Origin: Cupriavidus yeoncheonensis
GTDB lineage: Bacteria > Pseudomonadota > Gammaproteobacteria > Burkholderiales > Burkholderiaceae
NCBI RefSeq assembly: GCF_905397275.1
Contig: NZ_CAJPUY010000011.1
Location: 180,105 to 244,104, forward strand
Length of the DNA: 64,000 bases
Direction of reading: 5' to 3'
Made by a program: the position numbers and the translations under genes. Of this stretch, positions 1 to 8,680 are shown piece by piece. The notes under the pieces were generated by a model. That model was not told the DNA's origin. It saw nothing but the letters and a program-made list of their open reading frames with translations, and ran no database searches. The stretch's first letter is position 1. The number at the start of each line of letters is the position of its first letter.

Positions 1-2
1 TG

Positions 3-209
3 GAGGGCTTCATGTCCGCGAAGGTGCTGGTGGAAGGGCTGCGCCGCGCGGGCCCCGACCTGACCCGCGAGCGCCTGGTCGCGGCGCTGGAGAACCTGCG
101 CGACTACGACCTCGGCGGCATTCTCATCAGCTACAGCCCGGCCCGCCACACGGGGTCGTCCTTTGTCGAGATGTCGATCGTCTCGTCGACGGGCAAGCTG
201 ATCCGCTGA
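3..209 (+). CDS. C-terminal fragment of an ABC-type amino-acid substrate-binding protein
   Basis: The frame is open to the left edge of the window, so only about the last 68 residues are seen. They include a helix (VAALENLRDYDLGG) and then a strand-rich end (SPARHTGSSFVEMSIV), as at the C terminus of Leu/Ile/Val-binding-type periplasmic proteins (Peripla_BP_6 family), where the 'H.G..........' segment closes the second lobe. These proteins deliver branched-chain amino acids, amides or aromatic acids to a Liv-type ABC permease. The ligand cannot be judged from this piece. The gene is convergent with the LysR gene that follows, and two copies of a dispersed repeat lie between them. Confidence 0.7.
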   Translation, partial: EGFMSAKVLVEGLRRAGPDLTRERLVAALENLRDYDLGGILISYSPARHTGSSFVEMSIVSSTGKLIR

Positions 210-222
210 GTCATCGAAGGCA

Positions 223-243
223 GGGCGTACCCATTTCTGCGTG
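223..243 (+). repeat. Dispersed intergenic repeat, copy 1
   Basis: Carries GCGTACCCATTTCTGCGTG, the consensus of a repeat found six times in this window, always outside genes. It lies 13 bases after a gene end and is paired with a second copy 82 bases further on. A GC-rich inverted repeat (GCCCCGCTGC / GCAGCGGGGC) sits between the two copies. Confidence 0.75.
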
Positions 244-304
244 GTGCTTTGCCCTGCCTCGCATGCCCCGCTGCATGGGCGCAGCAGCGGGGCAAAAACC
301 CGCA

Positions 305-325
305 AAGCGTACCCAATTCTGCGTG
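305..325 (+). repeat. Dispersed intergenic repeat, copy 2
   Basis: Carries GCGTACCCAATTCTGCGTG, one change from copy 1, in the same orientation. It ends just before the stop codon of the convergent LysR gene. Confidence 0.75.
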
Positions 326-328
326 CGC

Positions 329-1219
329 TCAGGCCCGGCGGCGGTAGTGTTCACGCAGGCAATCGATCATTGCCGCCGCCGCGGCCGAGTCGCCACGCTC
401 GCGCAGCCGCACCAGGCAGATATCCCTGACCAGCGACGGCATCTGCAGCGGCCGGATAGCCAGCCCCTCGCGCAGGAACTGGAACAGCGCCAGCGACGGC
501 ACCACGCTGACGCCAAGCCCGGCCTGCACGAGCGCGGCGACCGTGGCCAGGTGTTCCACTTCCATCACGGCGCTGAGCTTCAGCGGATGCAGCGCGGCAT
601 CCAGGTGCTGGCGCACGCTGCTGGTCCGCGACAGGTGGATGAATGGCTGGCCCGCCAGCATCTGCGGCGTGATGCGGCGCTTGCGCGCCAGCGCGTGCGT
701 CGCCGGGCAGACCAGGTGGAAAGTGTCGTGCACCAGCGGCTCGACGCTCAGGTCGTCGTCCTGGGCAGGCGCCGGGGCCAGCGCAAAGTCGGCACGCCCG
801 CGCCGGACCATATCGATGCAGCCGTCGGCCAGCTGGTCGAACAGCTCCAGTGCAATGCCCGGGTAGCGCTGCCGGAAAGCCGCCAGCAACGGCGGCAGGT
901 CGCCGCCGGCAATCGACGGCAGCGCCGCGATGCTGACGCGGCCCTTGCGGCGCTCGGCGTGGGCGCGCAGGTCCTCGAACGCGGCTTCGAAATCGGCCAG
1001 CAGGCGCCGCGCGGTTTCCTCGAAGCGCAGGCCGTCGGCGCTCAGCTCGACATGCCGCGTGGTGCGTTCGAACAGGCGGCTGCCGGCCTGCTCCTCGAGG
1101 GTCTGGACCAGCGCGCTGAACGCCGACTGCGACAGGTGGCACGCACGCGCGGCGCGCGTGAAGTTGCGATGGGTGGCAAGCGCCACGAAGGCGCGCAGGT
1201 GCTTGACGGAGAGGTTCAT
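329..1219 (-). CDS. LysR family transcriptional regulator
   Basis: A 296-residue protein, the usual LysR length. Residues about 3-60 form the winged helix-turn-helix (RAARACHLSQSAFSALVQTL), and residues about 90-290 the two-lobed effector-binding domain of periplasmic-binding-protein fold, including the LVQAGLGVSVVPS stretch common in the family. It is divergent from the AtuA-like gene at 1335 with a 115-base gap, the standard arrangement for a LysR activator of its neighbour. The likely regulon is the AtuA-like pair plus the Bug receptor. The effector is unknown; a carboxylate or CoA-ester precursor is an inference from the neighbours. Confidence 0.9.
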   Translation of the reverse strand: MNLSVKHLRAFVALATHRNFTRAARACHLSQSAFSALVQTLEEQAGSRLFERTTRHVELSADGLRFEETARRLLADFEAAFEDLRAHAERRKGRVSIAALPSIAGGDLPPLLAAFRQRYPGIALELFDQLADGCIDMVRRGRADFALAPAPAQDDDLSVEPLVHDTFHLVCPATHALARKRRITPQMLAGQPFIHLSRTSSVRQHLDAALHPLKLSAVMEVEHLATVAALVQAGLGVSVVPSLALFQFLREGLAIRPLQMPSLVRDICLVRLRERGDSAAAAAMIDCLREHYRRRA

Positions 1220-1254
1220 GGCGGTCCCGCCAGATTCATCTGGTAAGTCGCTAG

Positions 1255-1290
1255 ATTAATCCAAATAATCCATTTTTTGGTTGATTGAAC
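1255..1290. promoter_or_regulatory. Candidate LysR operator and divergent promoter region
   Basis: A markedly AT-rich stretch in otherwise GC-rich DNA between the divergent LysR and AtuA-like genes. It contains an imperfect inverted repeat (ATCCAAA ... TTTGGTT), which suits a LysR-type site. The symmetry is only 6 of 7 bases, so this is tentative. Confidence 0.35.
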
Positions 1291-1334
1291 CGGCCCTAGA
1301 ATGACCTGGAACCGAATCAACCGCCCCAGACACC

Positions 1335-2696
1335 ATGACCGCTCCCCTGCTGATCGGCTCCGGCGCCGGCTTCTCCGGCGACCGCACCGATGCCGCCCTG
1401 CCCGTCGTGCGCACCCTGATCGCGGCAGGCGGACCCGCCGCGCTGATCTTCGAGACGCTGGCCGAGCGCACGCTGGCGCTGGCGCAGCTGGCCCGGCGCA
1501 ACGACCCGGCGGCCGGCTACGAGCCCTTGCTCGATGCCTTGCTGACGCCCGTGCTCGCCCTCTGCCTGGCCAATGGCATTCCCATCATCGGCAACTTCGG
1601 CGCGGCCAATCCGCGCGGCGCGGCGGCGCGTGTGCGCCAGCTTGCGCGGGAGCTTGGGCTGCCGGCGCCCCGCGTGGCGGTGGTGGAGGGGGATGACCTG
1701 TCGCACGATGCAGGCCGCGCGCTGCTGCGCGCCATCGTCGGGCCGGATTTCCCCGAGGCGCGCTTCGTCTGCGCCAATGCGTATATCGGCGCACGCGGCA
1801 TTGCCGATGCGCTGCAGGCCGGCGCGCAGGTGGTGGTCTGCGGCCGCGTGGCGGATCCCGCGCTGGCGGTGGGACCGGCCATGGCGCACTTCGGCTGGTC
1901 CTGGCAGGACTGGGACCGGCTCGCGGCGGCAACCATGGCAGGGCACCTGCTCGAGTGCGGCGCGCAGGTCACCGGCGGCTACTTTGCCGATCCCGGCAGG
2001 AAAGACGTGCCGGACGTGCATGCCGTGGGCTTCCCGATCGCGCAGCTTGACCAAGCCGGCGGCATCGAGATCTTCAAGGCCGCGGGTACCGGCGGCTGCG
2101 TGGACCTGCGCACGGTCAAGGAGCAGTTGCTGTACGAGGTCCACGACCCGGCGGCGTACCTGACGCCGGACGTGGTGGCGGATATCAGCGCGGTCACGGT
2201 CGCGCAACTCGGCCCCGATCGCGTCGCGGTGCGCCATGTGCGCGGCCATGCGCGGCCGGAACAGCTCAAGGCCAACCTGTTCTTTCACGGCGGCTGGATG
2301 GCGGAAGGCGAGATTTCCTACGCCGGCCCGAATGCCGCCGCGCGCGCGCGGCTGGCCGCCGATATCGTGCGCCGGCGCATGGCGCTGCTCGGGCATGACG
2401 TGCCCATCCGCTTCGACCTGATCGGCGTGCTCAGCGTACTCGCCGACGATGCGGGCCGGATGCTTGCGCAAGCGGGCCCGCACGAAGCGGCCGCCGAGGA
2501 CGTGCGCCTGCGCGCCGCGCTGGCGCATGAGGACGTCGCGGTCGCGCAGGCCCTGCTGCGCGAGGTCAATGCGCTGTATACGTGCGGCCCGGCGGGCGGC
2601 GGCGGCGTGCGCACGGCGCAGCGCGCGCGGCTCAATGCCATGTCCTGCCTGGTCCCGCGCGACGCGGTGGCGCCCGGCCATACCTTCATCGACTGA
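1335..2696 (+). CDS. AtuA-like protein (DUF1446 family)
   Basis: A 453-residue protein of the AtuA/DUF1446 family, named for a gene of the acyclic terpene (citronellol/geraniol) utilisation cluster of Pseudomonas; the biochemical role of the family is unclear. The N terminus has the glycine-rich LLIGSGAGFSGDRTDAA motif, and later segments (GNFGAANPRGAA, CGRVADPALAVGPAMAHFGW, EQLLYEVHDPAAYLTPDV) are typical of the family. Pseudomonas AtuA is longer because it carries an extra C-terminal domain; here that part appears to be the next gene, 13 bases downstream. It is probably co-transcribed with the small gene and the Bug receptor under the divergent LysR regulator. A role in catabolism of a CoA-activated acid is inferred only from context. 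Confidence 0.85.
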   Translation: MTAPLLIGSGAGFSGDRTDAALPVVRTLIAAGGPAALIFETLAERTLALAQLARRNDPAAGYEPLLDALLTPVLALCLANGIPIIGNFGAANPRGAAARVRQLARELGLPAPRVAVVEGDDLSHDAGRALLRAIVGPDFPEARFVCANAYIGARGIADALQAGAQVVVCGRVADPALAVGPAMAHFGWSWQDWDRLAAATMAGHLLECGAQVTGGYFADPGRKDVPDVHAVGFPIAQLDQAGGIEIFKAAGTGGCVDLRTVKEQLLYEVHDPAAYLTPDVVADISAVTVAQLGPDRVAVRHVRGHARPEQLKANLFFHGGWMAEGEISYAGPNAAARARLAADIVRRRMALLGHDVPIRFDLIGVLSVLADDAGRMLAQAGPHEAAAEDVRLRAALAHEDVAVAQALLREVNALYTCGPAGGGGVRTAQRARLNAMSCLVPRDAVAPGHTFID

Positions 2697-2709
2697 GCGG
2701 AGCCCCGAC

Positions 2710-3054
2710 ATGACCGCCACTGCAATGCTCTACCAGTTCGCCCACGGCCGCACCGGCGACAAGGGCAACCGTTCCAACATCAGCGTGATTGCCTACGACG
2801 CCCGCGATTTCGGCCACCTGGTCGAACACGTGACCGAGGACGCCGTGCGTACGCTGTTCCGCGACCGCCAGCCGACCGCTGTCACGCGCTATCTCGTGCC
2901 GTCGCTGCAGGCCATGAACTTCGTCATCGACGGCGTGCTCGACGGCGGCGTCAATGACGCCCTGAATCTCGACGCGCACGGCAAGGCGCTGTCGTTCCGC
3001 GTGCTGCAGTTGCAGATCCCGTTGCCGCCGCGGCTGGCCGCGCCGGGCACCTGA
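2710..3054 (+). CDS. AtuA C-terminal-domain-like small protein
   Basis: A 114-residue protein beginning close to an AHGRTGDKGNRSNISVIAY motif, which is the hallmark of the separate C-terminal ferredoxin-fold-like domain found fused to AtuA in other bacteria. The start at 2710 was chosen because it follows the end of the AtuA-like gene by 13 bases with a GAGCGGAG ribosome-binding region; the longer open frame upstream overlaps the neighbouring gene and has no coding character. It probably forms a complex with the upstream protein, replacing the fusion seen elsewhere. It lies in the same operon as the Bug receptor. Confidence 0.8.
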   Translation: MTATAMLYQFAHGRTGDKGNRSNISVIAYDARDFGHLVEHVTEDAVRTLFRDRQPTAVTRYLVPSLQAMNFVIDGVLDGGVNDALNLDAHGKALSFRVLQLQIPLPPRLAAPGT

Positions 3055-3108
3055 GCAGACGCTTGCCGGCTTCCCTATCCAATAAAGACCCCTTAACAGG
3101 AGACATCC

Positions 3109-4077
3109 ATGCCAGGTATCCACAGGATCCTTTCCGCCGCCGTATTCGCCCTGTCCGCGCTGCCCGCGGCACAGGCGCTCGCCGAGTATCCGGACAAGCC
3201 GATCCGCTTCGTCGTGCCGTTTGCGGCCGGCAGCGCCACCGACCAGCTGGCGCGCGCGATCGGGCAGGCCGTGACGGTGGACAGCAAGGTCACCGTGGTG
3301 GTGGACAACAAGCCCGGCGCCAACGGCTTCATTGCCGCCAGCGATGTCGCCAAGGCCAGTGCCGACGGGTATACGGTCCTCATCACGACCAACACCACGC
3401 ACGCCGCCAACGAGCACCTGTTCCGCAAGCTGCCCTATGACCCGGTCAAGGACTACACGCCCGTCACGGCGCTGGGCCGCGGTGGCCAGATCATGGTCGT
3501 GAACCCGCAACTGCCGGTCAGGACCGTGGGCGAGTTCATCGCGCTGGCGAAGAAGCAGCCAGGCAAGCTCAGCTTCGGCAGCGGCAGTTCGTCGTCGCGC
3601 ATCGCCGGCGAACTGTTCCAGCAGATGGCGCATGTCGAACTGCTGCATGTGCCTTACAAGAGCAACCCGCTGGCCGTGACCGACCTGCTCGGCAACCAGA
3701 TCCAGATGATGATCACCGATACCGCCACCGGCCTGCCGCAGGTCAAGAGCGGCAAGCTGCGCGCGCTCGGCGTATCGGGCAAGACCCGCTCGCCGCTGGC
3801 GCCGGATGTCCCGACCATCGACGAGGCGGGCGTCAAGGGCTATGAGATGAGCTACTGGTTCGCGGCGTACGCGCCGGCCGGCACGCCGCCCGCGGTGGTC
3901 AACAAGCTCAATGCCATGCTGGTGAAGGCCGCGCGCAGCGACACCGCCGCGAGCTTCTACCAGGGCACCGGCACGGAAGTGTTCACGAGCACGCCGGCGG
4001 AACTCGCCCGCTTCCAGCAGCAGGAATCGGCCAAATGGGGCCGCATCATCAAGGCCGCGAATATACAGCCTGAATAA
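3109..4077 (+). CDS. Bug/TctC-family periplasmic solute receptor
   Basis: A 322-residue protein with an N-terminal signal peptide (cleavage expected after the AQALA region, about residue 25) and the mature start YPDKPIRFVVPFAAGSATD, typical of Bug (Bordetella uptake gene)/TctC receptors. Further family marks are DNKPGANGFIAA, FRKLPYDPVKDYTPV, LLHVPYKSNPLAVTDLLG and LAPDVPTIDEAG. A good ribosome-binding site (ACAGGAGA) precedes the ATG. The protein binds a small carboxylate in the periplasm and hands it to a TctAB-type transporter or acts as a sensor; no tctA or tctB gene is in the window. It ends the AtuA-like operon, followed by a probable terminator. Confidence 0.93.
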   Translation: MPGIHRILSAAVFALSALPAAQALAEYPDKPIRFVVPFAAGSATDQLARAIGQAVTVDSKVTVVVDNKPGANGFIAASDVAKASADGYTVLITTNTTHAANEHLFRKLPYDPVKDYTPVTALGRGGQIMVVNPQLPVRTVGEFIALAKKQPGKLSFGSGSSSSRIAGELFQQMAHVELLHVPYKSNPLAVTDLLGNQIQMMITDTATGLPQVKSGKLRALGVSGKTRSPLAPDVPTIDEAGVKGYEMSYWFAAYAPAGTPPAVVNKLNAMLVKAARSDTAASFYQGTGTEVFTSTPAELARFQQQESAKWGRIIKAANIQPE

Positions 4078-4099
4078 GGGGAGCGCGAATTTCACCTGC

Positions 4100-4121
4100 A
4101 ACGGGGCCATCGGCCCCGTTT
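4100..4121 (+). terminator. Hairpin terminator after the Bug gene
   Basis: A perfect 9-bp stem (AACGGGGCC / GGCCCCGTT) with a 3-base loop lies 23 bases after the Bug stop codon. The T-tract is weak, so termination may be partial. Confidence 0.6.
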
Positions 4122-4126
4122 GACTT

Positions 4127-4145
4127 ACGCAGAAGTAGGTACGCT
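4127..4145 (-). repeat. Dispersed intergenic repeat, copy 3 (inverted, diverged)
   Basis: Read on the minus strand this is AGCGTACCTACTTCTGCGT, matching the window's dispersed repeat at all but two core positions. It lies directly behind the hairpin at 4100-4121, between two genes on the plus strand. Confidence 0.6.
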
Positions 4146-4282
4146 TTTGCATGGGGGCTAACCGCTAGCCCTTGTCGCGCCTTAAGATACGCATTCGGCT
4201 GGCTGCATCGGCAAAATCTCCGCGACGGCCCGGCCATGCCAGCCGCCTGCGTCCGGAACGCGAATCAAAACAGGAACGTGAC

Positions 4283-5311
4283 ATGAAGCTGCCGAATGCC
4301 TTGAGGACCCGTCGATTTGCCGGTTCCCTCGTTGCCGGCGTGGCCCTCGCTGGCTCGGCTTTGCCGCCGGCCATGCCCGCCGCGCATGCCGCGCCGCCCG
4401 CGCAGGTCAGGACGCAGGCGCCGGGCTACTACCGCATGATGGTGGGACAGTTCGAGGTGACGGCACTCTACGACGGCTACATCGACCTGGACCCGAAGCT
4501 CTTCAAGTACACCAGTGCGCGCGAAGTGCAGCGCCTGCTGGCACGCAGTTTCGTGAGCTCGACGCCCGGCATGCAGACCGCAGTCAATGCGTATGTGGTG
4601 AATACCGGCAGCCATCTCGTGCTGGTCGATGCCGGCGCTGCGGGCTGCTTCGGGCCGACGCTGGGCCAGATCGCCACCAACCTGCGCGCGGCCGGCTACG
4701 AGCCGGCGCAGGTCGACACCGTGCTCCTTACGCACCTGCACGGGGACCATGCCTGCGGTCTCGTTTCCGGCGGGCAGGCGGTGTTTCCCAATGCCACGGT
4801 ATACGTCGACAATGCCGACGCCAACTACTGGCTGAGCGATGCCAATGCCGCCGCGGCCGGCAAGGACAGCCAGGCATTGTTCGGCATGGCGCGCGATGCC
4901 GTGGCGCCATACCAGGCCGCCAAGCGCTTCCGTACCTTTGACGCGGTCACGGGGACGGAGCCGGTGCCGGGCGTGCGCACGGTCGCTGCCCACGGCCACA
5001 CGCCGGGGCATACCGGCTACCTGTTCACCTCGGGCAAGGAAAGCCTGCTGCTGTGGGGCGACATCGTCCACAACCATGCGGTGCAGTTCCGCCGGCCATC
5101 GGTGTCGATCGAGTTCGATGTCGACAGCCATGCCGCGGCGATCACGCGCGGCCGGATCCTGGCCGATGCGGCAAAGGGCAGGTTGTGGGTCGGCGGCGCG
5201 CACCTGCCGTTCCCGGGCATTGGCCACGTGCGCCGGGACACGGTCGGCTATGAGTGGGTGCCGGTGGAGTTTGGCCCGATCCGCGAGGACAAGCTCGCAC
5301 CGCAACGCTAA
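4283..5311 (+). CDS. Secreted metallo-beta-lactamase-fold hydrolase
   Basis: A 342-residue protein with a signal peptide (residues 1-37, ending AHAAPPA). The start at 4283 follows a CAGGAACG ribosome-binding site and gives a proper signal peptide; an upstream in-frame ATG at 4172 would not. The zinc-binding signature T-H-L-H-G-D-H is at residues 150-156, with later ligand candidates in AAHGHTPGHTGY and LWGDIVHNH. The order resembles lactonase-like and quinoprotein-associated members of the fold, which act on lactones or similar esters. It is convergent with the cytochrome c gene, and the two stop codons share bases (CTAA at 5308-5311). The neighbourhood suggests a role with the PQQ alcohol dehydrogenase, such as hydrolysing a lactone product or helping PQQ supply; that is inference. 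Confidence 0.85.
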   Translation: MKLPNALRTRRFAGSLVAGVALAGSALPPAMPAAHAAPPAQVRTQAPGYYRMMVGQFEVTALYDGYIDLDPKLFKYTSAREVQRLLARSFVSSTPGMQTAVNAYVVNTGSHLVLVDAGAAGCFGPTLGQIATNLRAAGYEPAQVDTVLLTHLHGDHACGLVSGGQAVFPNATVYVDNADANYWLSDANAAAAGKDSQALFGMARDAVAPYQAAKRFRTFDAVTGTEPVPGVRTVAAHGHTPGHTGYLFTSGKESLLLWGDIVHNHAVQFRRPSVSIEFDVDSHAAAITRGRILADAAKGRLWVGGAHLPFPGIGHVRRDTVGYEWVPVEFGPIREDKLAPQR

Positions 5312-5922
5312 TTCAGGTTCGTGATGTAACTGGCAAGGTTGCGGATATCGTCATCGCTCAGGTTGCGCGAGACGCTGGTCATGTTGCCCGCGTCATTGGT
5401 GCGCCGCCTGGCGCGGAAGTCTTCGAGCTGCTTCACGATATAGGCGTAGTGCTGTCCCGCCACGCGCGGGATCTCGTTCTGGCCCGAGAACCCGCCAAGG
5501 TGGCACATGGTGCATAGCACCTCCGCGGCCTTCTTGCGCCCCGCTTCGACGCGCGCGGCGTCGACCTTGTAAGTGGAAGGCAGCGGTTTCTGCGCGGCGA
5601 AATAGTCGGCCAGGTCGAGCATGTCCTCGCGCGAGAGTGGCGCGGCCATTGGCGACATGTCGGAGTTGCTGCGGCGGCCTTCCTTGAAGTCGCGCAACTG
5701 CAGGTAGAGGTAGCGGGAGTTCTGGCCGGCCAACTGCGGGTGGGCCGGGTTGGTCGAGTTGCCTTGCGGGCCGTGGCAGGCCACGCATACCTGGGCCTTG
5801 GCTTGTCCGGCAGTGGGGTCCGCGCGGGCCATGCCGCCCATGCCGCCGGCGCACAGCAGCAGTCCCAGCGCCAGCAGTCGCCTTGACGGGAGGCTGCGGC
5901 GCTGTGGAATCAGGTCTGCCAT
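5308..5922 (-). CDS. Periplasmic di-haem cytochrome c (c4-like)
   Basis: A 204-residue protein with a signal peptide (hydrophobic residues 16-31, cleavage near ARA-DP) and two haem c sites, CVACH at 46-50 and CTMCH at 137-141. Each half also has the c4-like pattern of a class I cytochrome domain (HPQLAGQNSRYLYLQL; PRVAGQHYAYIVKQL). The start at 5922 was chosen because the region before it overlaps the dehydrogenase gene in another frame. It is 22 bases downstream of the PQQ dehydrogenase, so it is most likely the electron acceptor that passes electrons from reduced PQQ to the respiratory chain. Confidence 0.9.
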   Translation of the reverse strand: MADLIPQRRSLPSRRLLALGLLLCAGGMGGMARADPTAGQAKAQVCVACHGPQGNSTNPAHPQLAGQNSRYLYLQLRDFKEGRRSNSDMSPMAAPLSREDMLDLADYFAAQKPLPSTYKVDAARVEAGRKKAAEVLCTMCHLGGFSGQNEIPRVAGQHYAYIVKQLEDFRARRRTNDAGNMTSVSRNLSDDDIRNLASYITNLN

Positions 5923-5944
5923 GACGCGTTGCCCGCGTCGGGCT

Positions 5945-7675
5945 TTACTGCACGGCAAAGACGAAGATGCTGTTGCCACGCTTGAAGTCGAGCTGCGTAT
6001 TGCCGCCCGCGGCCACGGCGATGTACTGCTTGCCACCAACCATGTAGGACACCGCTGGCGCATTGACACCCGCGCCGCACTGGAACTCCCACAGCTTCTT
6101 GCCGGTCGCCGCGTCAAAGGCGCGGAACAGGCCATTGCCCTCGCCGTTGAACACCAGGCCGCCCGCGGTTGCCAGCACGCCACCGATCAGCGGCTGGTCG
6201 GTCTTGAAGTCCCACTTCACCTTGCCCGTATCGATATTGACCGCCGACAGCTTGCCCCACTGCTGCTCGCTCGGGATCGTCTTGAAGGCGCCGCCGAGCC
6301 AGAGCTTGCCGCCCGGGTACGGCGCGTCTTCCACCTGGTACGTCATCGGCTGGTGCAGGTTGGCCGCATAGGCCAGGCGCAGCTTCGGGTTGAACGCCAT
6401 GGGCGACCATTCTACGCCGCCGTTGGCACCGGGCAGCATGCGCGCGCCGGCCGCCGTCGGCAGCGTCCACATGTTTTCCTGCGGCACCATGGCATCCGAG
6501 AAGCGGATCAGGCGTCCGTCGCGGCGGTCATGCACATAGACGTGGCCAGTCTTGCCGCCATGGATCACGCCGGGAATCATGGCGCCCTTCTCGTCGCGCA
6601 CATCGACCAGGATCGGCGGGCTGACCGCGTCCAGGTCCCAGACGTCATGGGCGATATATTGCGAGTGCCACTTGTAGGCGCCGGTGTTGAGATCGATGGC
6701 GACGATCGAGTCGGTGTACAGGTTGTCGCCCGGGCGGATGGCGCCGTACAGGTCAGGCGACGGGTTGCCCACGACGAAGATCACGAGCTTGTTGGCGCGG
6801 TCCACTGCGGGTGCCATCCACACGCCGCCGCCCAATTTCTTGTAGAAGTCGCTGCCCTTGTCGGCCAGCATCTTCTTCTCGGCGGCAATGTCGCGCTTCA
6901 TGTCGCGGCCGGTCGCGTCCTTGGTGGCCCAGACGCCTTCATGACCTTTCTCGGGAATCGTGTAGAAGGTCCACAGGAGCTTGCCGTCGTTGGCGCCGAA
7001 CGCCTTGACGAAGCCGCGGATGCCATACTCGCCGCCGTTCGTGCCGATCAGCACCTTGTCGTCGATGACGACCGGTGCCATGGTTTCCGAATAGCCCAGT
7101 TCAGGATCGGCGATCTGCGTTTCCCAAAGCAGCTTGCCGGTCTTCGCGTCCAGCGCCACCAGCTTGGAATCGAGCGTGCCCATGTAGAGACGCTCGCCGC
7201 TGATCGCCACGCCGCGGTTATTCGGGCCGCAGCAGAAGGTCGTGACCGGCCCCATCTTGTGCTTGTAGTGCCAGAATTCCTTGCCGGTCACCGCGTCGAC
7301 GGCGTAGACGTGGTTGTACGAAGTCGTGAGGAACATCACGCCGTTGACCACGATGGGCGCGGTTTCCATCGACTCCATCACGGCGGTCTGGAAGATGAAC
7401 GCGGGCCGCAGCCTGGCGACGTTCTTGGTGTTGATCTGGCTGCCGGCGTAGTAGCGCGTCTGGCCATACGAGCCGTTCGAATGCAGCCAGTCGTTGCTGT
7501 TGGTCAGCGCGCCGTCGAGTTGTGCCTGGGTGACGGGACGCAGCGCGCCGGACATTGGCGCCCCCGAGGTGGTCGCACTGCCCTGGACCTCGTCGGCGCC
7601 GTGCGCGGCGGAGGCAACCAGGGTCAGGAGCAGCAGGGGAAGGGCATGCCGGGAGAGACGACGGACAGAGAGCAT
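5945..7675 (-). CDS. PQQ-dependent alcohol dehydrogenase (quinoprotein)
   Basis: A 576-residue periplasmic quinoprotein with a signal peptide (residues 1-26, ending SAAHG) and repeated propeller-blade motifs of the form A-x-D-x-x-T-G-K-x-x-W. The start at 7675 follows a strong AAGGAGC site. Visible active-site features are the adjacent cysteines C148-C149, which form the vicinal disulphide ring in alcohol dehydrogenases of this class, E197, N304 and the catalytic Asp in W346-D347-L348-D349. The Asp two residues after the catalytic one is the feature that distinguishes lanthanide-dependent from calcium-dependent alcohol dehydrogenases, although glucose-dehydrogenase-like quinoproteins also show W-D-x-D. 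No haem site is present, so electrons must go to a separate cytochrome, encoded 22 bases downstream. The substrate is not known. Confidence 0.9.
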   Translation of the reverse strand: MLSVRRLSRHALPLLLLTLVASAAHGADEVQGSATTSGAPMSGALRPVTQAQLDGALTNSNDWLHSNGSYGQTRYYAGSQINTKNVARLRPAFIFQTAVMESMETAPIVVNGVMFLTTSYNHVYAVDAVTGKEFWHYKHKMGPVTTFCCGPNNRGVAISGERLYMGTLDSKLVALDAKTGKLLWETQIADPELGYSETMAPVVIDDKVLIGTNGGEYGIRGFVKAFGANDGKLLWTFYTIPEKGHEGVWATKDATGRDMKRDIAAEKKMLADKGSDFYKKLGGGVWMAPAVDRANKLVIFVVGNPSPDLYGAIRPGDNLYTDSIVAIDLNTGAYKWHSQYIAHDVWDLDAVSPPILVDVRDEKGAMIPGVIHGGKTGHVYVHDRRDGRLIRFSDAMVPQENMWTLPTAAGARMLPGANGGVEWSPMAFNPKLRLAYAANLHQPMTYQVEDAPYPGGKLWLGGAFKTIPSEQQWGKLSAVNIDTGKVKWDFKTDQPLIGGVLATAGGLVFNGEGNGLFRAFDAATGKKLWEFQCGAGVNAPAVSYMVGGKQYIAVAAGGNTQLDFKRGNSIFVFAVQ

Positions 7676-7987
7676 GGGACGCTCCTTTTTTCGATTCTTG
7701 TAGCCCCGGCGCGCCTGTCTCGTGCGCCGGCAGTGCATGCGCTGGCGCTCGGTCGGACATCAGCGCGGCGCACGAACTGGCCCGGCCGCGCAACGAAGTG
7801 GTCCGAGGTGAGGGCAGTATAGGCAAGAATGTGCACAAGACAACCAGTAGGCGCGGGCTTATGCGCTGCAGCGCAAAAACCGCGCAATGATCCCTGCATT
7901 GCAGCATTCCACGCTGCGCTTGAATTTGTGCTTTGCGCACACCAAACTTAGCGGCAGCCGCTCCGTGAGAGCCGAAAGGAGTCGCAG
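7676..7987. other. Divergent intergenic region between quinoprotein and ankyrin genes
   Basis: This 312-base gap must hold the promoters of both divergent genes. It includes a short perfect palindrome (GCGCTGCAGCGC near 7863-7874) and the ribosome-binding site AAAGGAG before the ankyrin gene. No clear operator for a known regulator and no small gene was recognised. Confidence 0.4.
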
Positions 7988-8653
7988 ATGAACCGCGCAG
8001 TGCAGAGAGTTTCCATGTTGGGGCTGTGCCTGCTGGGGGCACTGTGGCTGCAGGTGCCAGTGCGTGCCGAGGATGACGTCAGCCTGAATGCCCGGCTGCT
8101 GGCGTCGGCCCGCGCTGGTGACGAGGCCGGCGTGCGCGGCGCGCTGCAACAAGGCGCCGCGGTCGATTCGCGCAACCGGATCGGCGATACCGCGCTGATC
8201 ACTGCGGCCAAGCGCGGGCTGGCCGGCATGGCGCGCACGCTGGTCGATCACGGTGCCAATGTCAGCCAGCCGAACCTCCAGGGTGTCACGCCGCTGATGG
8301 CGGCAGCGTATGGCGGCTACCAGGACATTACCGCGATGCTGCTGGAGCGCCATGCCGACCTCAACGCGACGGACCGCATCAGCAAGACCGCCATGGTCTA
8401 CGCCGCCGGACAGGGGCAGGCGGGCGTGGTCAGGCAGTTGCTCGATGCCGGCGTGGATGTCAACGCGCGCTACCAGCATGGGCTGACGGCGCTGATGTGG
8501 GCGGCCGGCTACGACAAGGGCGAGGTCGTGCAGCTGCTGCTGTCGCGCGGGGCCGATGCGGCCCTGCAAGACGACCGCGGGCTGACCGCGCGCGCGATTG
8601 CCGAGCAGGCCGGCGCGAAGGCCGCGGCGGGCGCCATGGCCGCGCGCCAGTAG
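7988..8653 (+). CDS. Secreted ankyrin-repeat protein
   Basis: A 221-residue protein with a signal peptide (about residues 1-25, LCLLGALWLQVPVRA) and about five consecutive ankyrin repeats from residue 30 onward, seen as repeated G-x-T-x-L-x-x-A-A blocks (GDTALITAAKRG, GVTPLMAAAYGG, SKTAMVYAAGQG, GLTALMWAAGYD). Ankyrin repeats bind other proteins; exported ankyrin proteins occur beside periplasmic enzymes such as catalases, where they may act as partners or stabilisers. Here it is divergent from the PQQ dehydrogenase and convergent with the beta-propeller gene. A partner role in the quinoprotein system is plausible but unproven. Confidence 0.85.
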   Translation: MNRAVQRVSMLGLCLLGALWLQVPVRAEDDVSLNARLLASARAGDEAGVRGALQQGAAVDSRNRIGDTALITAAKRGLAGMARTLVDHGANVSQPNLQGVTPLMAAAYGGYQDITAMLLERHADLNATDRISKTAMVYAAGQGQAGVVRQLLDAGVDVNARYQHGLTALMWAAGYDKGEVVQLLLSRGADAALQDDRGLTARAIAEQAGAKAAAGAMAARQ

Positions 8654-8680
8654 CCGTGTAGCCGCCCGGCGGCTGGCGCC

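Noticed and set aside
268..297. GC-rich inverted repeat followed by an A-run between the first two repeat copies, considered as a terminator
   Set aside because: The A-run is on the wrong side for a U-tract in either direction.
5750..7822. Open frame of 690 codons on the plus strand across the PQQ dehydrogenase and cytochrome c genes
   Set aside because: It is antisense to two well-recognised genes; long open frames opposite genes are expected at this GC content and its translation is Arg/Ala/His-rich with no family resemblance.
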